From Paenibacillus sp. Soil766 (GTDB taxonomy: Bacteria; Bacillota; Bacilli; Paenibacillales; NBRC-103111), in NCBI RefSeq assembly GCF_001428105.1, contig NZ_LMSJ01000054.1, positions 124,001-188,000 of the forward strand: a stretch of 64,000 nt of DNA, in the 5' to 3' direction. Under the pieces are notes generated by a model. That model was not told where the DNA came from. It did no database searches and saw nothing but the letters and a program-made list of their open reading frames with translations. Below are positions 1 to 10,013 of the stretch, piece by piece. The stretch's first letter is position 1, and each line of letters begins with the position of its first letter. A program made the position numbers and the translations under genes.

Positions 1-774
1 AGCAAAGATTACAATCAGATTGTGAAGCCTCTTGATAAAGCCATTTCGTTACATCCTGGACATCCGGATTATTCGTTAACTGGTCAAGTGAGTCGAATTG
101 GACTTCTCCTTCAAGTTTATAATCAAATGCAGAAGGAAAACCCGAGTGATCCTACGAAGAGTGAGCCATTCTTCAATCAGGCGCAGGATCTAATGAATCA
201 GCTTCTGAAAAAAGAACCTCATAACCGTGTCGTGGCCATGCAACAGCTAAATATGCTTCTCATCAAGGGGGATCAACAGGCCGCTCTGGATTGGTCAAAC
301 GCTCAAATTCTGAATTACCCTTGGTATATGGATATGTATGAGAAGAGTATCTCACTGAATATTGAGCTAGCTGGACAAGCAAATGGCAAAGGCAATGCAC
401 AGGAGTTCAACACTAGATTAGATAGTGCTCTAGCCACATATAAGGATGTCCTAACTCGTATTGATTCTTTGAAGAACTTGCCGAAAGAACAAGCCCAAGG
501 ACGTGAATTCGCAGTCACTCCATCGATGGCACTCAACATTGGCCAAATCAGCTATATGCGCGGTGATTATCAGGGTGCAGTTGCACTGATTCAACCACAT
601 GTTACTGAGAATATGGATGACCAAGTGAACCGCCTATTAATCCGCTGGTATCTAGCCATTTTGCAAAAACAAGGTACGCTAGATCAAGCATTAATGAATA
701 AATTAATTGCGAAGGATCCAAATGAGAAGCAAAGTGTTGATGCGATTGTTGCAGCTGTTTTTCCAGCTAAATAG
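1..774 (+). CDS. TPR-type protein, C-terminal part (5' end outside window)
   Basis: The reading frame is open from base 1, so the true start lies upstream; a GTG at 22 is internal. About 257 residues are visible. They are helical and rich in Ala, Leu and Gln, with degenerate tetratricopeptide-like repeats (for example LDWSNAQILNYPW and GDYQGAVALIQPH). No membrane segment or catalytic motif is visible. Similar TPR tails are found at the C-terminus of O-antigen-ligase/Wzy-like membrane proteins in Paenibacillus. That is a possible identity but it cannot be shown, because the membrane part is not in the window. A TPR scaffold role is the safe reading. Confidence 0.6.
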   Translation, partial: SKDYNQIVKPLDKAISLHPGHPDYSLTGQVSRIGLLLQVYNQMQKENPSDPTKSEPFFNQAQDLMNQLLKKEPHNRVVAMQQLNMLLIKGDQQAALDWSNAQILNYPWYMDMYEKSISLNIELAGQANGKGNAQEFNTRLDSALATYKDVLTRIDSLKNLPKEQAQGREFAVTPSMALNIGQISYMRGDYQGAVALIQPHVTENMDDQVNRLLIRWYLAILQKQGTLDQALMNKLIAKDPNEKQSVDAIVAAVFPAK

Positions 775-777
775 AGA

Positions 778-806
778 GGGTGCCACAGAGATGTGGCGCC
801 TTTTTT
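778..806 (+). terminator. Intrinsic terminator after TPR gene
   Basis: The arms GGTGCCAC and GTGGCGCC (one G-T pair) enclose a six-base loop and are followed by six T. It lies four bases after the stop codon. Confidence 0.85.
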
Positions 807-812
807 GGTACG

Positions 813-863
813 CAAAAAAAAGCAAAAGAAGCTACAACCATCAAGGATGGGATAGCCTCTTCT
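813..863 (-). terminator. Intrinsic terminator after SNF2 gene
   Basis: On the minus strand an imperfect hairpin (AGAGGCTATCCCATCC against TGGTTGTAGCTTCTT, loop TTGA region) precedes an eight-base T run. It converges with the plus-strand terminator next to it. Confidence 0.65.
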
Positions 864-878
864 GATACAAACCCGATC

Positions 879-3800
879 TCATTTCTCAATCCACTCACGC
901 CGCAACGCAAAAAGCTCGCGCAGCTCGCTTGTCGACATCTCCGTGACCCAGTTCTCGCCGGTGCCGACGATTTGGTCACTAAGTCCCTGCTTACGCTCGA
1001 TCATCTCGTCGATTCGCTCTTCGAGCGTGCCGAGCGTAACAAACTTGTGCACCTGCACGTTGCGCGTTTGCCCGATGCGGAAAGCACGATCCGTGGCCTG
1101 ATTCTCCACGGCCGGATTCCACCAGCGGTCATAGTGGAACACATGGTTGGCCGCTGTAAGGTTCAACCCCGTTCCTCCTGCTTTCAGCGAGAGGATGAAG
1201 ATATGGCAACGCTCCTCCGCGGGGAGCGTCGCATCCTGGAAGCGCGCGATCATCGCATCGCGCTTAACTGCACTAATCCCCCCGTGCAAGAACTGCACGG
1301 GCTCTCCCAGCGCCTGCGCAAGCGTAGCCTGCAGCAGGTGGCCCATCTCGACGAACTGGGTGAAGATGAGGCAGCTGCCTCCTTCGCTCCTGAGTTCGTC
1401 TATCATTTCAACCAACCGCTCCAGCTTCGCTGAGCGTGCTGTCACTTCAGCCGCGGCGGCGAGTGCGCCGCGCCGCTCTTTTGCCCTCACGCTTGCTCTC
1501 GCACTTTCACTTGCACTCGTACTCGCACTTGCTCTCACGCCTGCACTTGCACTCGCACTCACTCCCGCACCTCCCCTCGCCCCCGCTCCGCCAATCTCCT
1601 TCAAAAATAAACCCGGATGATCGCAAATCTGCTTCAACTTCATCAACGAGGTAAGAATGAGTCCCTTCTTCTCTATCCCACTCGTATCCTCAATCTTCTC
1701 CATCAAGCTTTGAACAACATTCTCATACAACGCCCCTTGCTCTGTAGTGAGGCGCACAAATGCCCTGCCCTCATACTTATCTGGCAAGTCCAACTGAATC
1801 GCTGGATCCTTCTTCAGACGTCTCAGCAGGAATGGCCTTATCAAACGCTGTACACGCTCCGTCAATTCCTTAGCGCCATCCCCATTCTTCTCGATCGGAC
1901 CTACATACTGTCGGTTAAAATGAGTCAGCGTCCCCAGATATCCTGGGTTCACAAAGTCAAAAATCGACCACAACTCGGTCAATCGATTCTCAATCGGCGT
2001 GCCGGTCAACGCAATACGCTGACTCGCTTCTAACTTACGAATTGCCTGCGATTGCTTCGTGTACACATTCTTGATATTTTGCGCCTCATCCAAGCACAGC
2101 GTATCCCATGTAACGCTCGACAGCTCCTCTTCATCCAACTGTGCGAGATTGTAGGACGTTATCACCAAATCAGCATCACCAAGCGATGCTTCAAAAGCTT
2201 CCCCTTTTGCCCGCTGCGCACCATAATGAAGTTGAATCTGGAGGCTTGGTGCGAAACGAGTGAGCTCCTTCTGCCAGTTACCAAGCACAGAGGTTGGACA
2301 TATGAGCAACGACGGTTTTGATTTTGATTTTGATTTTGATTTTGGTTTTGTTACTGCTCCTGCTTCTGCACCTGCTTCTGATCTTTCCCCTGCTTCAGTT
2401 CTTGCCCCTCTCTGCTCCTTCACCTTCAACAAATATGCAATAAACTGAATGGTCTTCCCGAGCCCCATATCATCTGCCAGACACCCGCCTAGTCCCATAT
2501 TACGCAGGAAAAGGAGCCACGACACCCCTTGCACCTGATACAGTCTAAGCTCAGCACACAAGCCCTCAATGTTCGCCACAAGCGGAATAGACTTGGTCTG
2601 ACCCAACTGTTTCAACAAACCACGAAGATGACTATTAAGTTCTACCTTGACCTCCAAAGGTTTAGCCCTCTCGTCACCCTCCGCCGCGATACCTTCCTCA
2701 TCTTCTAACAGATGCATTTCCAACACATCCCGGAAGGACAGGCCCTTCTTCCTTTCAACCTGCTTCATCGCATCGCGAATTTGTTCCAAATACGCTGGAT
2801 CCAGTTGCACCCATTTACCTCGGATGTAGATCAAGCGCTTCTTTTCCAATGCCAATTGTCCAAATTCTTCCTCGGATAAATCTACGCCGCCTAGTGCCAC
2901 TCGCCAATCAAATTGCACGATCTGATCCATGCCAAACATCGCTTTGCGCGTTGAGCCTACGGAGCTTTTGATTTTCGCCTTCAATTGAGGACGACTCATT
3001 TTCTGTATCTCTTCCCACCACGATGGTAAAAAGACAGAAATTCCCGCCGCCACAAGCTGCAGACTCGATTCGATTAGGAACGTCCAAGCAGCTTCATCAG
3101 ACAATTGATCGATGATTTTACCTGGTTGATACGCACTCTCAAGCTCGGGCAGCATTCGCAAAACTCGTTTCGTCTGTTCATACAGCTTATCGGCAATATC
3201 TGACTGCCAAGCAAGGGGGATCTCACCTACCAACACATTGCCCGTTGAGCTGAACTCTACGAATCGGTTCGCATCCCGGCGATCCTGGGCAATGAAACGC
3301 AGACGCCAATCGGCTGCGTTATCCTTCGCTGTCGTCGTCCCGTCGACATAGGTTTCGGCATAGGGTTCTACAAGCTGCACACAAATTCGATAAGGCGTAT
3401 CGTCGTCATCAGTCCATCCAATCGCTAGGAGCCAGTCCTCTTCCTTCATCCAGGACGCTTCAGACAGCACAGCATCAAACCCTCGGGCATTAACTTGCAG
3501 CAACCTATGCGCTTGAACTAAGCCATTCCACACCGGAGATAGTGCGAAATCCACATCAGTCTCTAGCAGCTCTTCAACAATTCGGCTGAACCAACTCTGC
3601 CAAAAGCTTTCCTGAAAAGCCCCATTACAAAGCTCCCTAAACCTCTCAACGTGCCCCGTTGGCACTCTAAGCTTCCAACCAGTTTTCCCTTCACGCCAGA
3701 GCTCGTAAGAAGGCAAATACCAGCCAGCATCGATCGCTTCACTTAGAAAAATCGCCCCTTTTTGCAGCTCAGTAAACCCCTCTTCCCAAGTTAAACGGCT

Positions 3801-4049
3801 ATGTAGAAGCACACCTGGTGCACGCAAATAATCCAATGCCATAACTGGAGATAATTCGATCGCATCCCCATATGGAATTCGAGTCACTTCCAGCCCCGTC
3901 CCATAGAATGAGCGCTCATGCCAGGCAAAAAGCAGCTTGCGCAGTATATATCCAGGAACCATGTTCGCTTGCTCTGTTTCTCCATACACGGCAAAACTCC
4001 CCGAAGGCAGCCTTTGAATTCTCAAATGAATCGGTGCCAAAGTCATCAT
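879..4049 (-). CDS. SNF2-family DEAD/DEAH-box helicase
   Basis: This is a 1056-residue Swi2/Snf2 ATPase that probably translocates on double-stranded DNA. The first ~450 residues match the layout of bacterial SNF2 helicases with an associated N-terminal domain. The core shows Walker A DDMGLGKT near residue 530, DEAQ near 653, the TGTPIENR block, and motif VI DRAFRIGQ near 990. The ATG overlaps the stop of the upstream SWIM gene, so the two are translationally coupled. Two low-complexity insertions are odd: a Lys-Ser hexamer repeat near 566-579, just after motif I, and an Ala/Ser/Gly-rich stretch near 820-860, between the two RecA lobes. Both fall where loops are expected, so the enzyme is probably intact. 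The cellular role is unknown. Confidence 0.93.
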   Translation of the reverse strand: MMTLAPIHLRIQRLPSGSFAVYGETEQANMVPGYILRKLLFAWHERSFYGTGLEVTRIPYGDAIELSPVMALDYLRAPGVLLHSRLTWEEGFTELQKGAIFLSEAIDAGWYLPSYELWREGKTGWKLRVPTGHVERFRELCNGAFQESFWQSWFSRIVEELLETDVDFALSPVWNGLVQAHRLLQVNARGFDAVLSEASWMKEEDWLLAIGWTDDDDTPYRICVQLVEPYAETYVDGTTTAKDNAADWRLRFIAQDRRDANRFVEFSSTGNVLVGEIPLAWQSDIADKLYEQTKRVLRMLPELESAYQPGKIIDQLSDEAAWTFLIESSLQLVAAGISVFLPSWWEEIQKMSRPQLKAKIKSSVGSTRKAMFGMDQIVQFDWRVALGGVDLSEEEFGQLALEKKRLIYIRGKWVQLDPAYLEQIRDAMKQVERKKGLSFRDVLEMHLLEDEEGIAAEGDERAKPLEVKVELNSHLRGLLKQLGQTKSIPLVANIEGLCAELRLYQVQGVSWLLFLRNMGLGGCLADDMGLGKTIQFIAYLLKVKEQRGARTEAGERSEAGAEAGAVTKPKSKSKSKSKPSLLICPTSVLGNWQKELTRFAPSLQIQLHYGAQRAKGEAFEASLGDADLVITSYNLAQLDEEELSSVTWDTLCLDEAQNIKNVYTKQSQAIRKLEASQRIALTGTPIENRLTELWSIFDFVNPGYLGTLTHFNRQYVGPIEKNGDGAKELTERVQRLIRPFLLRRLKKDPAIQLDLPDKYEGRAFVRLTTEQGALYENVVQSLMEKIEDTSGIEKKGLILTSLMKLKQICDHPGLFLKEIGGAGARGGAGVSASASAGVRASASTSASESARASVRAKERRGALAAAAEVTARSAKLERLVEMIDELRSEGGSCLIFTQFVEMGHLLQATLAQALGEPVQFLHGGISAVKRDAMIARFQDATLPAEERCHIFILSLKAGGTGLNLTAANHVFHYDRWWNPAVENQATDRAFRIGQTRNVQVHKFVTLGTLEERIDEMIERKQGLSDQIVGTGENWVTEMSTSELRELFALRREWIEK
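1485..1590. repeat. Degenerate Ala-Ser hexanucleotide repeat inside SNF2 gene
   Basis: The plus strand reads as units of the type GCACTT/GCACTC/GTACTC in loose tandem. These encode alternating Ala and Ser on the minus strand. The same unit occurs in the molybdopterin-binding gene at 11361-11450. Confidence 0.75.
2314..2350. repeat. GATTTT hexanucleotide repeat inside SNF2 gene
   Basis: About six consecutive RTTTTG units (four perfect ATTTTG) encode a Lys-Ser run on the minus strand. Because the unit is six bases, changes in copy number keep the reading frame. Confidence 0.85.
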
Positions 4050-5620
4050 GGTATCAAATTCCCTTTCCGCAACTCCTCCGTGAAGGCACGATACTTAGCG
4101 TATTGTTTCACGATTTGACCCAAGTACGCTTCGAAACGAGAGGTTAGCTTCAGCTTTTTATAAGCAGCCGCTAGTTTCTTCAAAAGCTTAATCGCTTGTA
4201 TATAATCGGGACGATTTTTCCTCTGAATGAATGCTTCAATCGCGTGATGATAGATCGGCAGGAGAAAGCGAACATTTGTTTTCTCGACGAGTTTGAGCTG
4301 CGCAGTATCGATGTGTTCCGTAGTTAGACCCAAAAGGAGACAGAGATCCGCCCATTCCTGGTACTCACCTTTCGATAGCAGGAATTTCGCATAGTTATCG
4401 TAGCTTGTTGGTAAAAGTGAAATCATGACCTCCCGCTGCTCTTTCTCTACATCTCGCTGTTCCGCTGCCAAACGCCAGTAATGCAAAAATTCATTTGCAT
4501 ACACTCGTTCGTTCCACGCCATCTCCGGTTTTAGCCACCTCAACCAAGTCAACAAACGATCCCACTGGCTCTCAAAGACGAATCCATTCAAATAATCGAA
4601 CCAATAATCTGGTTCAATTTCAAACTTCCCATTATCTGCTCTTTCCCAGGCATTCTCATCTTCACTTCGGCTAATATCCAAATGAATAGAACCGAGAGTA
4701 GCGACTTGATGCGCTTGTTGACTCGCTTCCGAATCTGCAAGCAGCTGCCTGAGCCTCGTTGTTTCTAACGCTAACATGTCCTCATCCTGAAATAGCTGTG
4801 ACCATAACAGCTTATACAAATCAAGCCAATCATAGAGATACAAGCCTGATCCATTCTCGCAAATGTCAGCCAAATAAGCCGATAAATCCTTCACATGTCC
4901 ACCATATTGCTTGTATGCCCTACTAACATCCAGTACGTGAAGGGTCGCTTCTAATTGCTCACGGGCATGCCTCAAGACACGTTTGACATAATAGTTCGTA
5001 TTTTGATAAAAATCATACGTAATCGCTTTCGATCCCGCCATCGTATCACATAGCTTGATCACATATAAGGCAACTTGAACGTCATATAAACCTCGAATGG
5101 TAGGTTCCCATGTGTCCGCCAGTTTATTGAGCTCTCTCCAGGCACGGAGACAAACTTCCTCAAGGCTAAATGCATTATAAATCTTGGCATTACCATATTG
5201 TTTATGAAAATAAGTCAACCATTTCTCACAGCTATCTGTCGGCTCCGGTAGCTTATTCGCTTGTTTGGTTTTGCTTGGCATATCCAGCGGTAACTGCTCC
5301 ACCTTCATTTTACCTAATCGAAGCTCCTCTGGATCATATCCCATTTGCTTCGCAACCTGAAACAGCACAGCAGCCATATGCTTACAATTGTAGCCATATG
5401 GGCAAGTACAACTACTCCTTGAAAAAGACTTGAGATCCAAAGCAACTTTGTATCGGCTTGTTCCATCAGCCCTTGCTTTTATAATCGAGGTGCCTTCCAC
5501 TTGAACATCTCTTACAGCACCCTCATTGAAATAAGCCCAACCTCTCGCTAGGATCACTTTATCAAATTCAGAACGTAATCGTTTTATCCAAAACGGCCAA
5601 TCAATTTCTAACTCTTGCAT
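4046..5620 (-). CDS. SWIM zinc-finger domain protein
   Basis: This protein of about 524 residues carries the SWIM motif CTCPYGYNCKH (CxC...CxH) around residues 70-78, a zinc-binding fold associated with DNA or protein binding. The rest is helical, with many Trp and Leu, and has no other recognised domain. I prefer the ATG at 5620 because GGGGGA lies eight bases upstream. A TTG at 5641 in the same frame would add seven residues. The stop overlaps the ATG of the SNF2 gene. SWIM proteins are repeatedly found next to SNF2 helicases, so the pair probably works together on DNA, but the reaction is not known. Confidence 0.88.
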   Translation of the reverse strand: MQELEIDWPFWIKRLRSEFDKVILARGWAYFNEGAVRDVQVEGTSIIKARADGTSRYKVALDLKSFSRSSCTCPYGYNCKHMAAVLFQVAKQMGYDPEELRLGKMKVEQLPLDMPSKTKQANKLPEPTDSCEKWLTYFHKQYGNAKIYNAFSLEEVCLRAWRELNKLADTWEPTIRGLYDVQVALYVIKLCDTMAGSKAITYDFYQNTNYYVKRVLRHAREQLEATLHVLDVSRAYKQYGGHVKDLSAYLADICENGSGLYLYDWLDLYKLLWSQLFQDEDMLALETTRLRQLLADSEASQQAHQVATLGSIHLDISRSEDENAWERADNGKFEIEPDYWFDYLNGFVFESQWDRLLTWLRWLKPEMAWNERVYANEFLHYWRLAAEQRDVEKEQREVMISLLPTSYDNYAKFLLSKGEYQEWADLCLLLGLTTEHIDTAQLKLVEKTNVRFLLPIYHHAIEAFIQRKNRPDYIQAIKLLKKLAAAYKKLKLTSRFEAYLGQIVKQYAKYRAFTEELRKGNLIP

Positions 5621-5680
5621 GTGACTATCCCCCGTTACCAATCAACATCCTTTCCTTATTATATAATTAACTCCCCTAAC

Positions 5681-5722
5681 AAAAAACACCCCCCGCCAGA
5701 ATCATTGATTCTTGGTGGGAAG
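5681..5722 (-). terminator. Terminator after cotD-like gene
   Basis: On the minus strand a stem built on AGAATCA/TGATTCT, extended by a G/C-rich stem with one bulge, is followed by TTTTTT. It lies ten bases past the cotD stop. Confidence 0.7.
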
Positions 5723-5731
5723 TGCTTAGTG

Positions 5732-5974
5732 TTACTTCCTGAGCATACCTTGATGCGGATGCGGGTGTGTGCCACAATACTCATCGGTTTCGGTACACGT
5801 ATACACATGCTCATAGACCGGTACACAGTGATGACGATTCACAATTTGGATTGGATGAATAACTTGAACCTTTTGTGGGTGGTAGAAATCTCTAACTACT
5901 CTTTCTGGATCTGTCATTATCGGGTCAGCAGGTGGACACTGAAATTGTTTTCCTTGGTTGGGTTGTAAAGCCAT
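5732..5974 (-). CDS. cotD: CotD-like spore coat protein
   Basis: This is an 80-residue protein rich in His, Pro, Tyr and Cys. It has the CotD-type segment HPQKVQVIHP, then NRHHCVPVYEHVYTC and a tail THPHPHQG. CotD proteins are inner spore-coat components made in the mother cell. The ATG at 5974 was chosen because GAGGAG lies ten bases upstream and the family start fits. The longer frame to 6082 has no such site. A sequence resembling a SigK -10 (CGTATACTA against CATANNNTA) is centred about 35 bases upstream of the ATG, but no convincing -35 was found. The gene appears monocistronic. Confidence 0.75.
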   Translation of the reverse strand: MALQPNQGKQFQCPPADPIMTDPERVVRDFYHPQKVQVIHPIQIVNRHHCVPVYEHVYTCTETDEYCGTHPHPHQGMLRK

Positions 5975-6166
5975 GAATACGTCAACTCCTCTGTTAGTTT
6001 GAGATAGTATACGTCTAACCCTAGTCCAGAGAGTGTACCAATGCCTATCTTTCCGATAAATGGGCTGATACGCATGGGCCAAGCAGACAAATGTCCAAGC
6101 AGACTGGCGATAGTCAGGCTATGTGGCGAGTACCTAGTAGTAAACAAAAGTGAATTTATGTTATCG

Positions 6167-6195
6167 TTCACAGTCTGGGAATTAGGCTGTATAAT
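6167..6195 (+). promoter_or_regulatory. SigA-type promoter for the coiled-coil gene pair
   Basis: A -35 TTCACA and a perfect -10 TATAAT are separated by 17 bases. The -10 is about 65 bases before the first gene. Confidence 0.75.
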
Positions 6196-6259
6196 TAGGA
6201 ACAGGAGCTTGTCACACTTAGACATGAAGCTAAAGAGAACTTAAGAAGAGGTGATGGAT

Positions 6260-6520
6260 ATGGAAGAACTATTGCATAAAATAATGTTGCAACTTGAAAC
6301 CATGGACACTAGACTAGAATCTATGGACGCTAGACTAGAAAACGTGGAAACAAAAATTGATCGTATTCAGCTAACTTTAGACTCACATCATATCGAAAAT
6401 ATCGAATCTGATGACCGTCTCCTTGAAGCAATTCACACAACCAATGACCGCTTAGACTTTCAAAGGAACAAGATCTCCAAAATCGAAGAAGACGTAATCT
6501 TACTGAAACAAAAACATTAG
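6260..6520 (+). CDS. Small coiled-coil protein, function unknown
   Basis: This is an acidic, Leu/Ile-rich protein of about 86 residues predicted to be one long coiled coil. It contains a near-perfect heptad duplication (METMDTRLES / MDARLENVET). It has no membrane segment, signal peptide or recognised domain. The ATG at 6260 has GAGGTG seven bases upstream; ATG 6254 and GTG 6251 are alternative starts. It is followed after 17 bases by a second coiled-coil gene of the same size and build, and the two share the promoter at 6167. The products may form a hetero-oligomer. The heptad pattern resembles the tails of some phage and Bacillales hypothetical proteins, but I do not recognise the family. 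Confidence 0.75.
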   Translation: MEELLHKIMLQLETMDTRLESMDARLENVETKIDRIQLTLDSHHIENIESDDRLLEAIHTTNDRLDFQRNKISKIEEDVILLKQKH

Positions 6521-6537
6521 GAAGGGATGATAAGCAC

Positions 6538-6807
6538 ATGAGTGAGCAAATATTAATTCAAATTTTAGAAGAAATAAAAACTGAACAAAAGAAAACGAAT
6601 GAGCGATTAAATTCAATTGAAGCTTTCGTATCCGACATACCACTAATTAGACAAGCAGTCCTAGAAACCAGAGAAGATGTCAAACAACTAGAAGTAGTTC
6701 AAAGACATTTATTGACAGAACATCATACATTCGCGCACCATTTTAACGTAATCGATAAACAACTCGTTGATCACGCAATTGAAATCGACAAGTTAAAAAA
6801 CAGATAA
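6538..6807 (+). CDS. Small coiled-coil protein, partner of preceding gene
   Basis: This is an 89-residue protein with an N-terminal helix (MSEQILIQILEEIKTEQKK), then a heptad-rich region ending in ...IEIDKLKNR. Its size and build match the upstream neighbour, which points to duplication and divergence. The start has AGGAAGGGATGA ahead of it. No transmembrane or catalytic feature is visible. It is the last gene of the two-gene unit, with a terminator directly after the stop. Function unknown. Confidence 0.78.
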   Translation: MSEQILIQILEEIKTEQKKTNERLNSIEAFVSDIPLIRQAVLETREDVKQLEVVQRHLLTEHHTFAHHFNVIDKQLVDHAIEIDKLKNR

Positions 6808-6813
6808 CTCCGT

Positions 6814-6835
6814 AGCCCCATTGGGCTTTTTATTT
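6814..6835 (+). terminator. Terminator of coiled-coil operon
   Basis: AGCCC-CATT-GGGCT is followed by a T-rich tract. The stem is short but well placed, seven bases after the stop codon. Confidence 0.65.
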
Positions 6836-6901
6836 TCACAAAATTAGAACATATGTTCCATTCCTGAAAATATATATTTGAATCGCCATTTAAGCAAACA
6901 G

Positions 6902-6925
6902 AAAAAGACCCCCGAAGGAGTCTTT
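6902..6925 (-). terminator. Terminator of groESL
   Basis: On the minus strand AAAGACTCC-TTCG-GGGGTCTTT runs into TTTTTC. A second hairpin, GAAGCTC-GTTA-GAGCTTC, lies between it and the groEL stop. Confidence 0.8.
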
Positions 6926-6958
6926 CTCTCTGCATGCGCAGAAGCTCTAACGAGCTTC

Positions 6959-8602
<1,644 letters not shown>

Positions 8603-8661
8603 CTAATTAAAAACCTAGATTAATGGGTAATACGTAAAGCCGATCTATATGCTGCTCTAAC

Positions 8662-8943
8662 TTAGGCTAATACAGCGAGGATGTCGCTTTCGCGCAAGAT
8701 CAACAGTTCGCGGCCTTCGTATTTCACTTCAGTTCCAGCGTATTTGGAGAAAATGATGCGGTCGCCTTCGCTTACTTCAAGCGGAACACGTACGCCATCT
8801 TTCAACGCGCCAGCGCCAACGGCTACAACTTTACCTTCTTGTGGTTTTTCTTTAGCTGTATCTGGCAGCACGATGCCACTTGCTGTAGTCTCCTCTTTCG
8901 CAACGGCTTCAATGATAACTCGATCACCTAACGGTCTGATCAT
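8662..8943 (-). CDS. groES: Co-chaperonin GroES (10 kDa)
   Basis: This is a 93-residue GroES that starts [14 protein letters not shown]. It carries the mobile-loop region [16 protein letters not shown] and the C-terminal SDILAVLA. It caps the GroEL chamber. The ATG at 8943 has AGGAGG nine bases upstream; the longer frame to 9060 would read through the CIRCE element and is rejected. It is the first gene of groESL. Confidence 0.98.
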   Translation of the reverse strand: MIRPLGDRVIIEAVAKEETTASGIVLPDTAKEKPQEGKVVAVGAGALKDGVRVPLEVSEGDRIIFSKYAGTEVKYEGRELLILRESDILAVLA

Positions 8944-8993
8944 GGAAAAATAGCCTCCTTTAGAAAATTGGTCTTGGGTATATTTCTTTGTTA

Positions 8994-9020
8994 TTAGCAC
9001 TCGAATGTGTTTAGTGCTAA
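8994..9020. promoter_or_regulatory. CIRCE operator (HrcA site)
   Basis: TTAGCACTC - nine bases - TAGTGCTAA matches the CIRCE consensus with one change (T for G at the first base of the right arm). It lies between the -10 and the groES start. Confidence 0.93.
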
Positions 9021-9031
9021 CAACATCTCTT

Positions 9032-9060
9032 ATGATACTCATTCTGGGAGTAATTTGCAA
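9032..9060 (-). promoter_or_regulatory. groESL SigA-type promoter
   Basis: On the minus strand TTGCAA - 17 bases - TATCAT sits immediately upstream of the CIRCE element, the usual arrangement for HrcA-repressed groE operons. Confidence 0.8.
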
Positions 9061-9140
9061 GTCCTTTTACACATTTTTCATTCTTATGGACACCCCCCTC
9101 ATTCTACCCAAATGATAACCAAATATTCCCTCTGCGAATG

Positions 9141-9171
9141 AAAAAAAATAGCCCACCATGAAGGCGGACTC
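9141..9171 (-). terminator. Terminator after tatC
   Basis: On the minus strand AGTCCGCC-TTCAT-GGTGGGCT (with G-T pairs) is followed by eight T. Confidence 0.75.
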
Positions 9172-9186
9172 TGTTCAACCATTTCC

Positions 9187-9942
9187 TTATTTCGGACCAA
9201 ACTCCAGTTCCCAAGCGGCATCATTCGCAAGCTGCTTGCGATAAATGAAGCCCGACATAAAGACACTGAATTCATATAAGATAATGAGCGGAACCGAAAC
9301 TAATATCGCTGAAATCGCATCTGGCGGCGTAATAACGGTCGCTAGAATGACCATCAGCATGTAAGCATATCTTCTTAACTTGTGCAGGCGCTTCGGATTC
9401 AAGAGCTTAATCTTCGTGAGGAACATCACCACAATCGGCATCTCAAACACACAGGCCAACGGAAGTAGGATGTTAAACATAAAGGTAAAATACTGCGCAG
9501 CGCCATACATTTCTGTGATTTCTAGGCTTTTGCTAATCGACGAAGTAAAATAAAACGCCATCGGGAAGACAACCCAATACCCGAAAGAAAGTCCCACTAA
9601 AAAGAGCAAAAACGCGTAGGGCACATAGATAAGAGAAGCCTTTTGCTCCGTCTCCCGCAGCCCCGGCTTAACGAAAGCCCATATATGGTACAGGATGACT
9701 GGTAATGTAATAAGAAGACCGACTGCTAAACCAAAATTCATATACAACCGCAAGGCATCCCAAGGAGAGAACACGTTCCAACCAATGCCATCTGCTGGTG
9801 GGATACTTTTCAGATACCGAATGACAGGTTTAGCAGCAACGAGCCCACCCACCATGCCAATGACCAGAACGACTAATATCCACATGATTCGCTTGCGTAA
9901 CTCACCAAGATGCTCTACAAGAGACATTTCTTCACTTCTCAA
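9187..9942 (-). CDS. tatC: Sec-independent protein translocase TatC
   Basis: This is a 251-residue, six-helix membrane protein. It carries the TatC signatures HLGELRKRI at the N-terminus (binding of the twin-arginine signal), FSPWDALRLYMNFG, FVKPGL and the late ATVITPPDAIS segment. It receives folded twin-arginine substrates and, with TatA, moves them across the membrane. The TTG start at 9942 has AGGTAGGTGAA upstream; ATG 9927 is an alternative that removes five residues. It follows tatA after a 71-base gap that contains a small CAGCC/GGCTG hairpin. Only one tatA and one tatC are seen here, the minimal Gram-positive system. Confidence 0.97.
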   Translation of the reverse strand: MRSEEMSLVEHLGELRKRIMWILVVLVIGMVGGLVAAKPVIRYLKSIPPADGIGWNVFSPWDALRLYMNFGLAVGLLITLPVILYHIWAFVKPGLRETEQKASLIYVPYAFLLFLVGLSFGYWVVFPMAFYFTSSISKSLEITEMYGAAQYFTFMFNILLPLACVFEMPIVVMFLTKIKLLNPKRLHKLRRYAYMLMVILATVITPPDAISAILVSVPLIILYEFSVFMSGFIYRKQLANDAAWELEFGPK

Positions 9943-10013
9943 CCGATTTCACCTACCTAATCTAGTGCATACAGCCTCAAGGCTGAACCACTTCTTAATC
10001 TGCCTATCAAAAA

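Noticed and set aside
780-1433. 217-residue plus-strand ORF opposite the SNF2 gene
   Set aside because: It lies within the conserved helicase C-terminal region on the other strand and has no start signal of its own.
6041-6244. 67-residue plus-strand ORF
   Set aside because: It has no clear ribosome binding site, odd composition, and contains the promoter of the next genes.
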